Source: Littorina saxatilis (taxonomy: Eukaryota; Mollusca; Gastropoda; Littorinimorpha; Littorinidae). Taken from it: a stretch of DNA of 64,000 bases. Positions within the stretch are counted from its first letter, which is position 1. Each line of letters opens with the position of its first letter. Of the stretch, positions 11,454 through 24,622 are shown piece by piece. The translations under genes were made by a program, and so were the position numbers. The stretch lies in assembly GCF_037325665.1 (NCBI RefSeq), contig NC_090253.1, positions 11,940,890 through 12,004,889 of the forward strand, written 5' to 3'. Below the pieces are notes generated by a model. The model was not told the origin of the DNA. It searched no databases and worked only from the letters and a program-made list of their open reading frames with translations.

Positions 11454-14400
11454 ATGAATGGGAACGTTTGTTGGTTTGTGCAGTGCAGTTGTTTTGTCAG
11501 TTATTCTCCTCTTTATCTGTTCTATCGTCTTTCTTCTTCTTTTTTGTGTGTGTACTTTTGTGTTTTTGTGCCTGAAGAAGACCCTTAGGTCGAAACGTCG
11601 CTGTTATTCGTTCCGTGTTCGTCATTTTAACGTGAGTACATTGCTTTTTGGCCTCAACACATAACTAACAACAAGAAGAGCAAACGCTCGATCGAGTCAC
11701 TTTCGCAGTTCTGAATATTATATGAGGCATCAGATGGACAGGAAGAAATTGCTATTCACAACACAATACAGATGTAAATAATTTGATGTAAAGAATAATC
11801 CTATAAAGTTTGAATCAAATCCGATGAATAGTTTCAGAGATATGATATTTCAATTTTTTTCCTTCAAGACATACCTGTGACCTTGAAAAAGGTCAAAGGT
11901 CACCGAAGCAGACGTCAAAGTGTAGAGGTCACTGGGAGTCACGTTCACATAAAATTTGAGCCCGGTCACTTTTATAGTTTCCGAGAAAAGCCCAACGTTA
12001 AGTTGTGTGTTGCCGAACAGAAAAGGCTAGTTATCTCCCTTGTTTTTCTGATAACGTTCGTAAAAGGCTACAGATGTAAATACTTTGATGTAAAGAATAA
12101 TCCTACAAAGTTTCAATCACATCCGATGAACTTTGTCAAAGATATAAAATGTCTAATTTTTCCTTTGACGCTGACCTGTGACCTTGAAAAAGGTCAAAGG
12201 TCAACGAAACCATCGTTAAAGTGTAGAGGTCATTGGAGGTCACGACTAAACAAAATATGAGCCGGATCGCTTTGATAGTTTCCGAGAAAAGTCCAACGTT
12301 AAGGTGGTGTCTACGGACGGCCGGCCGGCCGGCCGGCCGGCCGGCCGGCCGGACAGACTAACACTGACCGATTACATAGAGTCACTTTTTCTCAAGTGAC
12401 TCAAAAACACCCACACTGAGGCAGACAGTCGACTGACCTTCCACGACCTTGATGAGGGAGCCGTCCTTGAGGCCCTCGATGGCCTTGAGCTCAGCGAAGT
12501 TGTCGAGCGTGATGCCGTCTAGCTGCAGGGAGAAACACGTCCTGTGGCAGCAGTCCTCGCGGTCCATCAACAGCTGGTGGATCTCCTGAACTAGCTCCAG
12601 GGAGCTCACCTGTAGTAAGAAGAAATTCATTCACAGTCTGACATCAAATAATGAAGTGAGTCTGTTATGGATACCTGAAAACAGAAGACAAGATGCTAGA
12701 CAAACAAAAATGAACCAAGACAAAGAAAATGAATGGGGCATCTAAAAGCTACATTAACCATCCCGAACTGAGGAAGGTGAAGCAAAGAAAGCGAGTTGCA
12801 CTTACCGGCAGTTCAAAGGGGTCGATCCCAGGGGGCGCGATCTCGATGGTGAAGCTGGTGTCCTGGATGACGAAGATCTCCTGGTCCTTCCCGTCCTTGT
12901 GGTCACACTCCTCCCCCTCCTTCCTGTCTCCATCACCCTCCTCCTTCTTGTCTCCATCACCCTCCCCGTTCACCCTCCTCTCCTCTGTGGACGACTCCAT
13001 GCTGCTGTCACCATTCATCACAACCTCGTCTGGAACACATAAAACATCACAACATAAGGTTCTGGAATGGTAGAAATGAACGTGGAGGTAACTCAGTCGA
13101 TTGCTGCGCTAGCTTGAAACTAGGTGTCGCTATCAGCATGGGTTTGACCCCTACATTCAGCGAGGAATCTATTTCTCAAAGTCAACTTTGTGCAGACTCT
13201 CCTTGGTGTCCGAACAATGGAGTGTACACGCATGCGCACGATAAAGATTCCAGGTTCACAGTGAAACCATCAGGGATTGGAAACATGAATACTTGCATGC
13301 AGGGAAAAAAGGCAGAAAGCAGCCCGAATTTCCAAAACAGTACCCTCACACGACAAGAATGATACCAATACCAATTAACAAAGCAGCCAGCTGATACGTT
13401 GCATGTATTTTCCCCAATATCTTTGGCACAATTGTGTGAATATCATTTACACAGTGGATCAAAGCCATATTGAAGTCAAGCTGTTACTCTTCTTGCTTGC
13501 ACAAAGGGCACAACATGGCAATATCCAGGAATACCACAAAGACTATTTAATCATTATCTGTGTTCTCCGTACAATTTGGTGACAGAAACAAATGCCAGCA
13601 TCAACACGTACTACGTGCCTGATGATTCATGATAATTAATGAGTGTGGGGAAATGTTAGTGGCCCTCCTGGTCAAAACACACTTTTCAGGGTCACGCAAA
13701 ATTGGTAGCCTTGCATGCACTTGTTTTCTAGCTGTCCTAATTCTCATGTCCTATCTAGGCTTACAGGGGTATAATGCCAAGCCGAAACAAAATGATCCTT
13801 ACTGCATATGTCACAGCTTTTAATGTTCTGCAGGTATTGCTTTAACCGTGAAGTCTTAAACACACATTTCTCACATCATTTATAAATGAAGCCAACAGTA
13901 ACTGCTATACACACCAGCCTTGTACAGTATTCAATCCAAGCGACAAGCTCAGTTTCTATAACTGGTAGCTAGGCTTCTCATGCGTTAACTTAAGCTTCAC
14001 CCTGTAAATGTCCCACAGAGCCCTGAGCTCTCCAACACTCGATCGTGGACAATGGAAGGGTATGGGTATGTGTACACACACATGTGTGAGCGATTCTTCC
14101 CAAGTCAAAAAGCCCTCCTTTAACCTGACCTTGATTCACTTCCCTGCTCCCTCAGGCTACCCTCAACCCAGATGGCAGGGCTCATTGGTGCAGAAGGAGG
14201 GGGTAGGAAGGAATGGATGGGGGAGCTAAATGGCTGCATGGAGGGAGAAATATTTTCTACAAGATAGGTGCGCACTATACCCTTGCAAATTAGTTATACA
14301 GTTATATATATATATAGGCATGGGAATTAAAAATTGTAAAAAAGGCTGAAAATGTGTAAGTAATAACAAAGTCGACGGCGCGAAGCACCTGGCCTTACTA

Positions 14401-17400
14401 GGGGGGTCCGGGGGCATGCCCCCCCGGAATTTGTTTCTCTCCAAAGAACCCAAATGGTGCAATTTGGTGTCATCTTAGCTCCAAGTTTGCCATTTAATTC
14501 ATTTTTTAAAACCATTTTTGCCTCCCCCATTTTTTTTTTGCGGAACAAAAAAACAATTAGGCGGAAATTTGCCTTTCAGCGGACAATTCCCATGCCTGTA
14601 TATAGTTATACATGTCACAATGATGTTGAATGAACCACGTGGAGCGGATGAGTGCCTCTGAATGGGGAATTGTCCAGTCATTACTGACACTTCATGCCTT
14701 TTATGGCAATCATCATGCGAATCAAAACTTCCAACTGTATCCATTCAACACCAGTCATTAATAAGAAAAAGGATAAGGACCATACAGTCATGTGAGGTCA
14801 ATTACCCTCATTGGCATTTGGGCTGCACTTTAATTGTCCTGTACAAGACTTAGAACACGGAATATGATGAGTACAGACTGACATTGAGTACACAAGTAAT
14901 AAAATAATATCTCCCCTCACATCTCATTACAAAAAAGTGTATAAGTTTTGCAGAACAACTGCACAACAAGGGAACAACAAAGTAAATATTTATATTTACC
15001 TGCATCCCTGATGTCTCAACACTGATCTATGTGGGAGAATAACTTCCCAGAGTGTTAAAAAAAAAGGGGCATTTTTTATTTCTGAAAGTAAAGAAGACAT
15101 TCAGGCCAACAATTTCCATGGTGGATGATGAAATACCTCCTGAACAGATTAGCACTAGCAGTGAAGGGTAAATAGTCTGGGGGGGCCACCCTTTGACAGG
15201 CACCCCAAGGTCATTTGTCAGGGGGACCCCTATTACCCCCCCCCCCACACACACACACACATACTTTTAAGACTCCCTCCCTTTTAAGACAATGTTGACT
15301 AGGATTTTCAGTTCATAACCTCTGTAAATTTACCCCCATTTTAAGACTCACTCCTTCTCTCCGATTTTTGGAGGGGGTATTATTATTCAAAACAGTTTTT
15401 AAAAGAGAGGTTTGAGTGCAGTGCACTAAAGGCTGGCCAGGTCTGCACCAGTGAAGACAGACATAATATTTTTATTTTATTTTTTTACAAATTAATATGG
15501 TTAGGGTAACTCCCGAGTTGCCGACTTGCTAAGCACAACACTGTGTTTCACAGCCAATTAAGCAGGGAAGGGAACGTTTCACTTGTGTCGGTGCATTAAG
15601 TTGGTTAACACAACACTGGCATCATCACAGCCTGTCTGCTACAATCTACAAGGCAAGTTGTTCCACATGACAGCCTGATCATGCTACTGTCACCCAGTCT
15701 TACTGACAAACAGTGCAAACATCTATACAACCACTCAACACTGTGCTCTCAACATACGTGGTACCTGTAATGTCAGGACCTTCCCATGAGAGGACACCTC
15801 CAAATAGAGGTCACCGTCTGTTATCCCTTTGCCTATCGTCCTGACCAACGTGGATACCTGTTATACCTGGACACTGGTTGGTCCCAGGGTGTCCTTTCAT
15901 CACAGGCACCACTGTAAGTTTAACACGGTCTGAATGTCCACATCACCACCATTCACACAGCCTCCAGGTTGACTTTTTAACTGGGTAGAATCAGGATCAA
16001 AAGACAGTTGTACAATCTGGCCTAGTTAGCACAGTTCCACATCATTTTGCGTAACAAGAAACACAGGGGAAAACCTTAACAGGGGCAAGCCTCGTCTGTG
16101 AGTAGTGAAAGCAGTGAGGAGAACCAATGCACTGTTGACTGATGGCTGTCCCATCTGGTCGACCTTCCAAGAGAGACATTATATACAGGATTCAGTGGCT
16201 TGAGGACCCATGTGCTGCAGTGGCTGATCACCCCAGCACACCACAGCTAAGCCCTCTTGCACACACACAGTCTCTTCCTGATAATCACTCTCTGCAGATT
16301 CCACCCTTCATCCTCTCCTGCCCCCCATCTTCTTCCCTCACCTTCTTTAAACTAGCTATCATCAGGGATGGCCAAATGGTCCACACCATCGCCAGGGGCA
16401 AAAAAACAATCCGCCAGGCTAGTAGAAACCGCCTGGCAACTCACCCGGCTAGCCAATGAAAATTCTGCTCAAATGCAACACTTTTGATTGTAATAGAGTT
16501 ATAAGCCATATAAACACTGCAGATCAACTGTGGTATGTACCGGGCCAGTGACATTTTTGCCGGGCTGGCGAGTAACATTTTTGAGATTTGGCCATCCCTG
16601 ATCATCATACCGATATGCATGCCACAATAAGGGTACATGTACTGGTTGTGATGGCTAAGGTACATACAGCATTAACAGTAACACTTTTGTCCACAGTTTG
16701 AATATAATGAAGACTAAAAAAACTTTCAACAGCCATAATGATAAGGATGGTTCATTGGCTGTGGCATATTATATAGATGAGAGTGGACACCTGTAAATTA
16801 CCCTTGATACTTTTGATCAAGCTATTAGTATTACTAAACTCACTGGTGGCCATAGGAGAAAAGCAGACCAACAGACTATTCATTACCCTCAAGTCTGAAC
16901 AGACCATTCTACAACCTAATTCTATCACCAGACAGATCACTGCCTACTCCCTGGATCAGTGCTTACACCCTCACACCCCAGGTTGTGAACATGAACAGCG
17001 CTCAAGGAAGTATTCAGCTGGCAACAGCAAACATTGGGAGACAAAGTCTTGTGGGGCCGACTCCAAGCACAGAAGCAGCCTGTACTGGTGCCCCCTGACC
17101 TTACCTCCAGCTGGGGGTGTCAGAAGGCAGGCTTCAACTCTGACCTTTCATTCCAGAAACAGACACACACACACTCCTAGCTCCTGTGAACAACCGGCAG
17201 TCAAAGAGAAAGGATGTCTTGCGCAGTTACCCTCCTTTTCATACAGCCAAAATCTTAGAAAATCAGGTTTGAAAAAAGTGGAAGTCTTAGTCTTACTCTT
17301 AAAATGAAGGTAAAAGTACTGAGCTCAGGTAATATGAAGAAAAAATCTGAGAAAACGGGGCCATAAATGGAGGAAGTGTTAACCTGGCAGTGTCTCTCAA

Positions 17401-20400
17401 TAGGGCGATTGCTTGGCACCCATTATGTGAGGCCCTGCCATACTGTCACAGAGAAGCCATCTCCCCAAAGGATCAACTTTCAAAACTTTGACCAAATGTA
17501 GAAACTAAGAAAGACTTGTTTAAGGGGCCAGACCTACCTAGTGACGGGTGTATTGTTTCTTAATTTTGTAATTTCAGTTTGCTTCCAGATAACAGCTTCA
17601 TATTTGGCAATTAGATAGCTGAATGCCTAAGCTAACATACAAAAATATAATATTAGTAAAACAAATAATATAAAGTTTGCCAAAAAAATAATAAACAAAA
17701 AACTATGTTTCGAAAATGCCAAAAAAAAAGAGTTGGTTTTGACAACATTGTTTTCATTCTAGTCATATCAGAACTATTTCCTTTGGTATAAATGTATATA
17801 AAGGATATACCTGGATCATGAAATAAAATAAACAGAGTAAGTTTAATATTTTGTATTTTAGGCTAAACTAAATTTTGTGAAAAAATTGCTGATTTTTTTT
17901 TTACTTTGAAAATTCATTGCACATGCTACACTAACAAGACTTCAATTATTTTAGTCCACGTTCCAGATATGACAAAACTCTATTTCCATGCCAAATATCA
18001 AGGTCATAGCTTTAAAAACAAAAAAGTTATGTTGTAAAAATGAACAAAACGACTCGTTTTCCGGACAAAATCACAACATAAAAAATGCCATTTTTCTTAA
18101 AGAAAAATGTTAGTGTCCACCGCTGAGATATAGTCAGGTCGTCATTTCCCGATTTTGACCTTAACCCCTCAAAAAATACCTCGGAGAATGTTTTGACTGT
18201 TTTGAACTCTGTGATGTCTGTAGATTACAGATCCGACGGATGACACTCTGTCATCCTTGGGCATTTTGATGTATTCAAGATGGCGGACAAGATGGATTCC
18301 AGACTGCAAAATAGTCGAAACTGCATGCTATAAACTAGCAGAACTGTATTTATTTATGTTTTCCGGGAGATAAAACGGGAGTTAATATGCATAACAACAG
18401 TTACATGATTAGCAGACACTATAACCCGAATGGCTGGTCTGTTGAGGGACCGTTAAAACTGGTTAACGGAGCAGGATGATATAGTTAGTTTTAGCAATAT
18501 ATTTTTTCAGTTACAGCTAATGGTTTAAGCTTATATGTGTTGTGGGCTTTGATTACTGTTGCACTTTGCTTGACCATCGCAATTCAAGGTCATATGAATG
18601 TCAAATGTTCATTCAAATGATAAAGGATTATACTATTTTTGAAGATAAAATGACGAAATGTCTTCTTAAAACTTGCCATGAATAAAAACGTTCACCAACA
18701 CTGAAGGTCACACGTTTTCAAGGTCAAACAATTTCAAGGTCATATATTTTAATGTCTGCAAAACCATCACTTAGCACGTGCATCACTACAAAGATCACTG
18801 TCAAGAAGACGAAGCTGAGATTGTATGGCAATGTAACAAGAACAGGCGGGCTCTCCAAGACCATCTTACAGGGTATGGTGCGCGGAAAGAGAAGATAGAG
18901 AAGACAAATGAACAGAGGGACAGATATCATTACAGAGTGGATTGGGAAATGTTTTGCAACTTCCCAAAAATTGCTCACAGCCGCCAGAGGTGGAGACAGC
19001 TTATGAAGCGCTCGTCGTTGAAGTGACCCTACCATCCTGGTGGGTTCCAGAATCAATGAGTGACTTGGTCGGTGAGCAAGCAGATAACAACTTAATCCTG
19101 GAAAAGTGGCTGTAATACCCAGAATAACTTAAAGTTATCTTGTGCTCTTTTTAAAAAAAAGATCTAGTCAGGTGAGGAATGTATACATCAGACGAAAGGC
19201 CTTGTAAGGTGTCACAGCGCCAAGCGATTGACACCATATATACACAGTGTTGTGTCAGTTAGTGACGCCCCGAGGAGGTGTATTAGGCGTCATGTCAAGA
19301 GGCTAAACCTGATGTACCATGTCTCATATATACAAAAGACCTCTATCTCATAACGTAAAGGTCATGGCGACGAACCAGGGATACTGGTTAGTATGCACTT
19401 TACCTCGCCGATGACCACACATGTGTAGTTTACCACTCCAGATGACCAGGCGGGATGACCACGCTGGTTTACCACACAAGATGACATGGTCATGCAGTGA
19501 GTTTCCAGTTTGAGGGCAGCCACCATCGATCCTTTTTTCAATTGCCGAAATGGTAGCGGATGACTATGCCTGATGACCAATAAATGACCACGCCCGATGA
19601 TTACGCAGGATGTCATGTAGATTACCAGTACGGGTGACCGGTGAGAATTGCCAGTGCGGATGACCAGTGTGGATGACCTGTGCAGATGACCATGAAGGAT
19701 GACCAGTGCAGATGACCAGTGCGGATTACCGGTGCGGATGTCCAGTGCAGATGATCATGAAACATGACCAGTGCGGATGACGAGTGCGGATGATTAGTGC
19801 GGATGACCAGTGCAGATTATCATGGACGATGACTAGTGCAGATGACCAGTGCAGATGATCATGAAGGATGAATAGTGCGGATGACCGATGCGGATGATCA
19901 CAAAAGGATGACCAGTGCGGATGACCGCAAATGATGACCAGTGTGGATGACCGATCCAGATGACCAGTGCTGGTGACCGGTGAAGGTGACTGTTGCACAT
20001 ACCCAGTGCGGATGACTACGATGGATGACCAGTGCGGATTTGTGCAATTTCCAAGGAGTAGACATCGACATAAGATGGCACACGCACATTGACCGACTGC
20101 GCAACCACAGCATGCTGTTGCACATGGTAAATTTCTCCACAGCCACACTTCAAAATTAGCATGACTTCAGTTGGTGTAGGTTCTACTCCAGGCGGTTTTC
20201 TGCCCATCCTACAACCACCCAGAGTCAACCGGATCAAGATTTGGAAGATCCCCGTAGAATTGCAATACAGCCCTTTTCAGATGGACGTTCAGCAATGGGC
20301 TGATGTGGGCGGTAGTTTTTGATTTATGTGGACTGGTGCTTGGAGGTTCTAGCTAGCCAGGTTTCATATCTCTCACGTGATATGTTGTTTGAGATTTTGC

Positions 20401-23400
20401 ACCTGTAGCACTCGCTTACAAACTGCGACATTTGCTGAAAGACTTCACCGATTTTCACGCATGGATCTTCTGCAGAGAAATTAAGCACTCCTACGAACAC
20501 ACTGGTTAATGAACAGCTGTCACCAGATGGCATACGCTTCCATCTAAAATAGCTCTATCGTCTGGTAAACAATCAAATCGGAGAAAACTAGTCTCTCACG
20601 ATGTTCTTTGATCATCGCCCGCCATTTTGTAAGATCAATTTACAAGTTTTATCTTCGACAGTGAAACCTGTGCTTTGGAACACCATACGCACTAATCACA
20701 AGTCCACGAATAACACAGGTTTCACATCTTCTCAGCCTGGATGTAATTCCATACACACTCATGTGCAAATTGTTTCCATTTAGCAGAATGAAACACGTCA
20801 AATGCCTTTGTTTTTTGTCTTGGAAGAGGAGCTCAAGTACGGACACGGACAACACTACAGGCCATACTGTACGTGTCGTCATATTACTCATTACGTTTTC
20901 CCGACGTCATGAAGTTATGACGCCATTCTAGCCCTTTTTTCTATGGAATGCCTTTTGTGTCTAAACAAAAAAATCAACATTTGCTAATTTTCCTATAATT
21001 AATTTTGTCTCAATTTGCCCAAGGATTTAAAGATGTCATCCTGCGGATTTGTAAACTTCAGGAGTTAAACTACCCAAAACCATTAAAACATTTTCCGAGG
21101 TATTTTTCAAGGGGTTATTGCCCTGCCGTAAGGACTAATAGGGGAACCCCTCTGCTTCTGTTTGTTGTTCGTCCCTACCAGTCCTCTTCAATCTCCTTGC
21201 ATTCTGAGCCGTAATGATTAATAATTAATAATTAATTAAATATTTTTAATTTAAATACTTAAATTAATATTAATTAATATTAATATTTCGTAATGATGTT
21301 TTGGGCGTTTTGGGGGTCACATGACCTACTTTGACCCCATATATTTCCCGTTATACCTGGGAATTTCCCCCAAAAAAATATCTGGCATGAAAATAGAGAT
21401 ATTCAGCTGTAAGAAAATATGAAGTGTGGAACAACACATGAAAAAGTGATTTTTGACCCGTCACTAGGTAGGTCTGGCCCCTTAAGCTGCCAGTGACCCA
21501 ATATTCCTGTTTACTTATGTGTGATTGCAGATAAAGATTAAGTAAACGTCTCAGAATGTCCTACTTAGTAAGCTGCTGAAAAAAATCTGGATGTTTTCTT
21601 TCTGACAGCCAGTGTAAGCGGCCAGCAAACTCCACTGATTACAGAGAAGTCTGAACAATACTTGAACCTCTTAGAGTTAGACCTCACAAAGTTGAACTCG
21701 ATGAAACAGCATGACATCATTTCTATCTCTTACAAAATCAGCAGTCGTAATTATCCTCATGTTTGTATGCACATCTTAGAGTGCAGATTTATGAAAGTTG
21801 TCCAGTTCTGATATTCAATACCCAAACAGTAGGTACCCTCCCCATTGTTCTCAGGCCTGGGTCTTCTGTCATTGACGCATACTGTTTGTCGGTACCCTCC
21901 CCATTGTTCTCAGGCCTGGGTCTTCTGTCATTGACGCATACTGTTTGTCGGTACCCTCCCCATGGTTCTCAGGCCTGGGTCTTCTGTCATTGACGCATAC
22001 TGTTTGTCGGTACCCTCCCCATTGTTCTCAGGCCTGGGTCTTCTGTCATTGACGCATACTGTTTGTCGGTACCCTCCCCATTGTTCTCAGGCCTGGGTCT
22101 TCTGTCATTGACGCATACTGTTTGTCGGTACCCTCCCCATTGTTCTCAGGCCTGGGTCTTCTGTCATTGACGCATACTGTTTGTCGGTACCCTCCCCATT
22201 GTTCTCAGGCCTGGGTCTTCTGTCATTGACGCATACTGTTTGTCGGTACCCTCCCCATTGTTCTCAGGCCTGGGCCTTCTGTCATTGACGCATACTGTTT
22301 GTCGGTACCGCTGGCTGCTTGACCTGCTGCCCGATAGTTTTGACATGCATGGGGATGTCTGACAGAACAATTTTTTTGGTGACCAGCACATTTTGACCGA
22401 TACGTCACGTTTTCAATTCCCGTCCAACTGACCTAATCATTCTCCCAGTCTGGGAACAGTACTGCACCCCTTGTTAAAATGATGCAAGTTACACATACAT
22501 TACAAGAGTGTCTGCGCATATCTTATTTTGATGTTAATTTTAATAATCACCAACTTGTACGTGCAACAGCAATATTGTGTTACAAATATATATGCTCTAT
22601 TCATTTATGAAATAATTTGCAATGAACAAGCACATAGTTAAGAAGTACATAACCACTAAAACAGCTTTGTCACACGATGATGCTTATGACCACAAAATTA
22701 ATGTTGGTCACGTAAAATGTCCTATTGAAATTCATGAAGCCGGTCAAATGTCCTATTCATGTTGATGAGGTCAGGTCATTCTGATAAGCATCGCTCCACG
22801 GCTATTGCCAGTTGTCTCTCTGACCGGACACTACAGTCCTACGCGAATCTATCAAAACAAGAATACAGAGTTATCTCCCATATGTTTTTCGCGAGCACTG
22901 ATCTAAATTTGAGATCAGTGTTCGCGAGACGAAAATGATTGCAGATTGGCCGACTTCGACAGTGATCTCCGTTCTGTTCTTCACAGTTATGATAAAGACA
23001 TCGTTCTAAGGTCAAAACAAGTCGAAATTTTGGGACTGGTGCCGGAAGGAGACCGTAATATATGGTTTCATCACTGTCAACTGGTTACAGAAAAAATAGT
23101 CTGCTCCAGTGAGCGCCAAAACCGAACGGTTGATTATCACGTGACAGTTTTGCCATATTTAGAGTTGTTTGCACAGTAAATACAGCCACGAAAAATAGCT
23201 CGCTTGAAACTGTCTTACATATCAATTCCTTTGTAATTCAAAAATGATAAAACACCATGAAAAATCATTATCGACGATCGCGAATCTGCTTATATCAATA
23301 AAACATTACAAAAAGCTCTAAATATGTAAAAAAAAATTGGTTTCCTTGCCAGACAAGGATACTCAAGGCATCCTGTCAGGGAGAGAATGAGCCGAACTCA

Positions 23401-24575
23401 TTTTGACCTGAGTTCAGGATGGAGGTCAGGTATTATTGTCTGATTCACATAAATTTGTAGCAACATCCCCTAATACACAAAACGCTTTGCTGGAACACAA
23501 ACCTAAAGTGAGTCCTCTTCCTCAGCTGGCTTCAAAAAATATAAATATATATATGGTCAAATTTTCCTGGCCCCCAAACATTTTTATGTTAGAAGACATC
23601 CTACCTGTCAAAGCGATCGGATATTCGACTGGCTCGGGATCGGACCAATGAGTCAGATCAAGAATGATGCGTAAAATACCCAAGACTTGAGGCCCGGGAA
23701 CCACACTGAATAGGTCTTGTCTTACGCAAATCACCCCACATTGGTGTGACCCCTGCATTACCTATGAGCTCACATGAAAAAGCGAAACAAAAACCTCATT
23801 TCTACTACAGCATGGAAAGATATATAGCTATCCGGAGAAACCTTCGATGTAAGCAATTTTTGGCTCACGTAAGTGTAGCCTATGCGATGCTAACTCTTGT
23901 CTGTCTGTGCGTGCGTGCGTGCGTATGTATGTATGTCTGTCTGTGGTAGAAACTTTAACATTTGACTGAACACAGAAATACTAATTTTACCTGGTTATTA
24001 TTTAAGCAACAGCTTCAAAGTATTGAAGTATTGATCAACATTTCGTCGGCACGAATGTAGTTAAAGTGTGTATCCAAAGAAAACGGGTGGTGGGGGGTTT
24101 TGGAGGGGGTAAAAACAGGTGACTTGTTTGTGTCGTGTGTGGTATGTAGACCAGGTCAGGGGTCAAGGTTAGGTCAGATCGCGTGAAGGATTGTGGTATA
24201 GATACAGTTATCACCGAGCTGCAGTTCGCCGATTCGGAGAAGACGATTTTACATTGTTCGGTTTCGTAGCTCCAGAAAAATAGATGAAGATACCAAAGGA
24301 GATTTCCTACAGGTTAATCTGCACAGCGTGTTTCCAGTGTCTGCGCGAGGAAGCGCTGTCGAAAGCGCAGTGTCGATCTGGCCATCTCAGGCAGTCATGT
24401 CAGTAAGTAGGCTACAGACAGACAGATCTAGATCAAGTGTCTCGCACTCTTGCACCGTGTCACCTATGCTGACTGTGTGTGTGTATGTGTGACGGAGTGA
24501 TTGAGTTTGTGTTACTGTTTGTTGATTTCTTACATGAGCCTTGAAGGCTTCGCCTCTTGTTTTTTAACACATTCA

Positions 24576-24622
<47 letters not shown>

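Larger units (their letters stand above)
17524..21481. mobile_element. 3.96-kb inverted-repeat DNA element flanked by TTAA
   Basis: GGGGCCAGACCTACCTAGTG plus six more bases (26 bp in all) form perfect terminal inverted repeats at 17524-17549 and 21456-21481. Both ends abut TTAA (17520-17523, 21482-21485), as expected for piggyBac or Kolobok insertions. Further inside, arms remain partly complementary (for example around 18166-18200 against 21082-21116), giving a foldback-like structure. No transposase is recognised. The centre holds a LINE remnant (18790) and a GATGACC-type tandem array. It lies in CLUH intron 1. Confidence 0.75.

Noticed and set aside
16777-17307. 176-codon plus-strand open frame in CLUH intron 1
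   Set aside because: No recognisable domain, no repeat in the composition and no splice context. Probably chance, but among the longer unexplained frames outside repeats.
21832-22306. Regular direct repeats that superficially resemble a CRISPR array
   Set aside because: Units are contiguous with no unique spacers, in an animal intron. It is a minisatellite; the same applies to 39607-40047.
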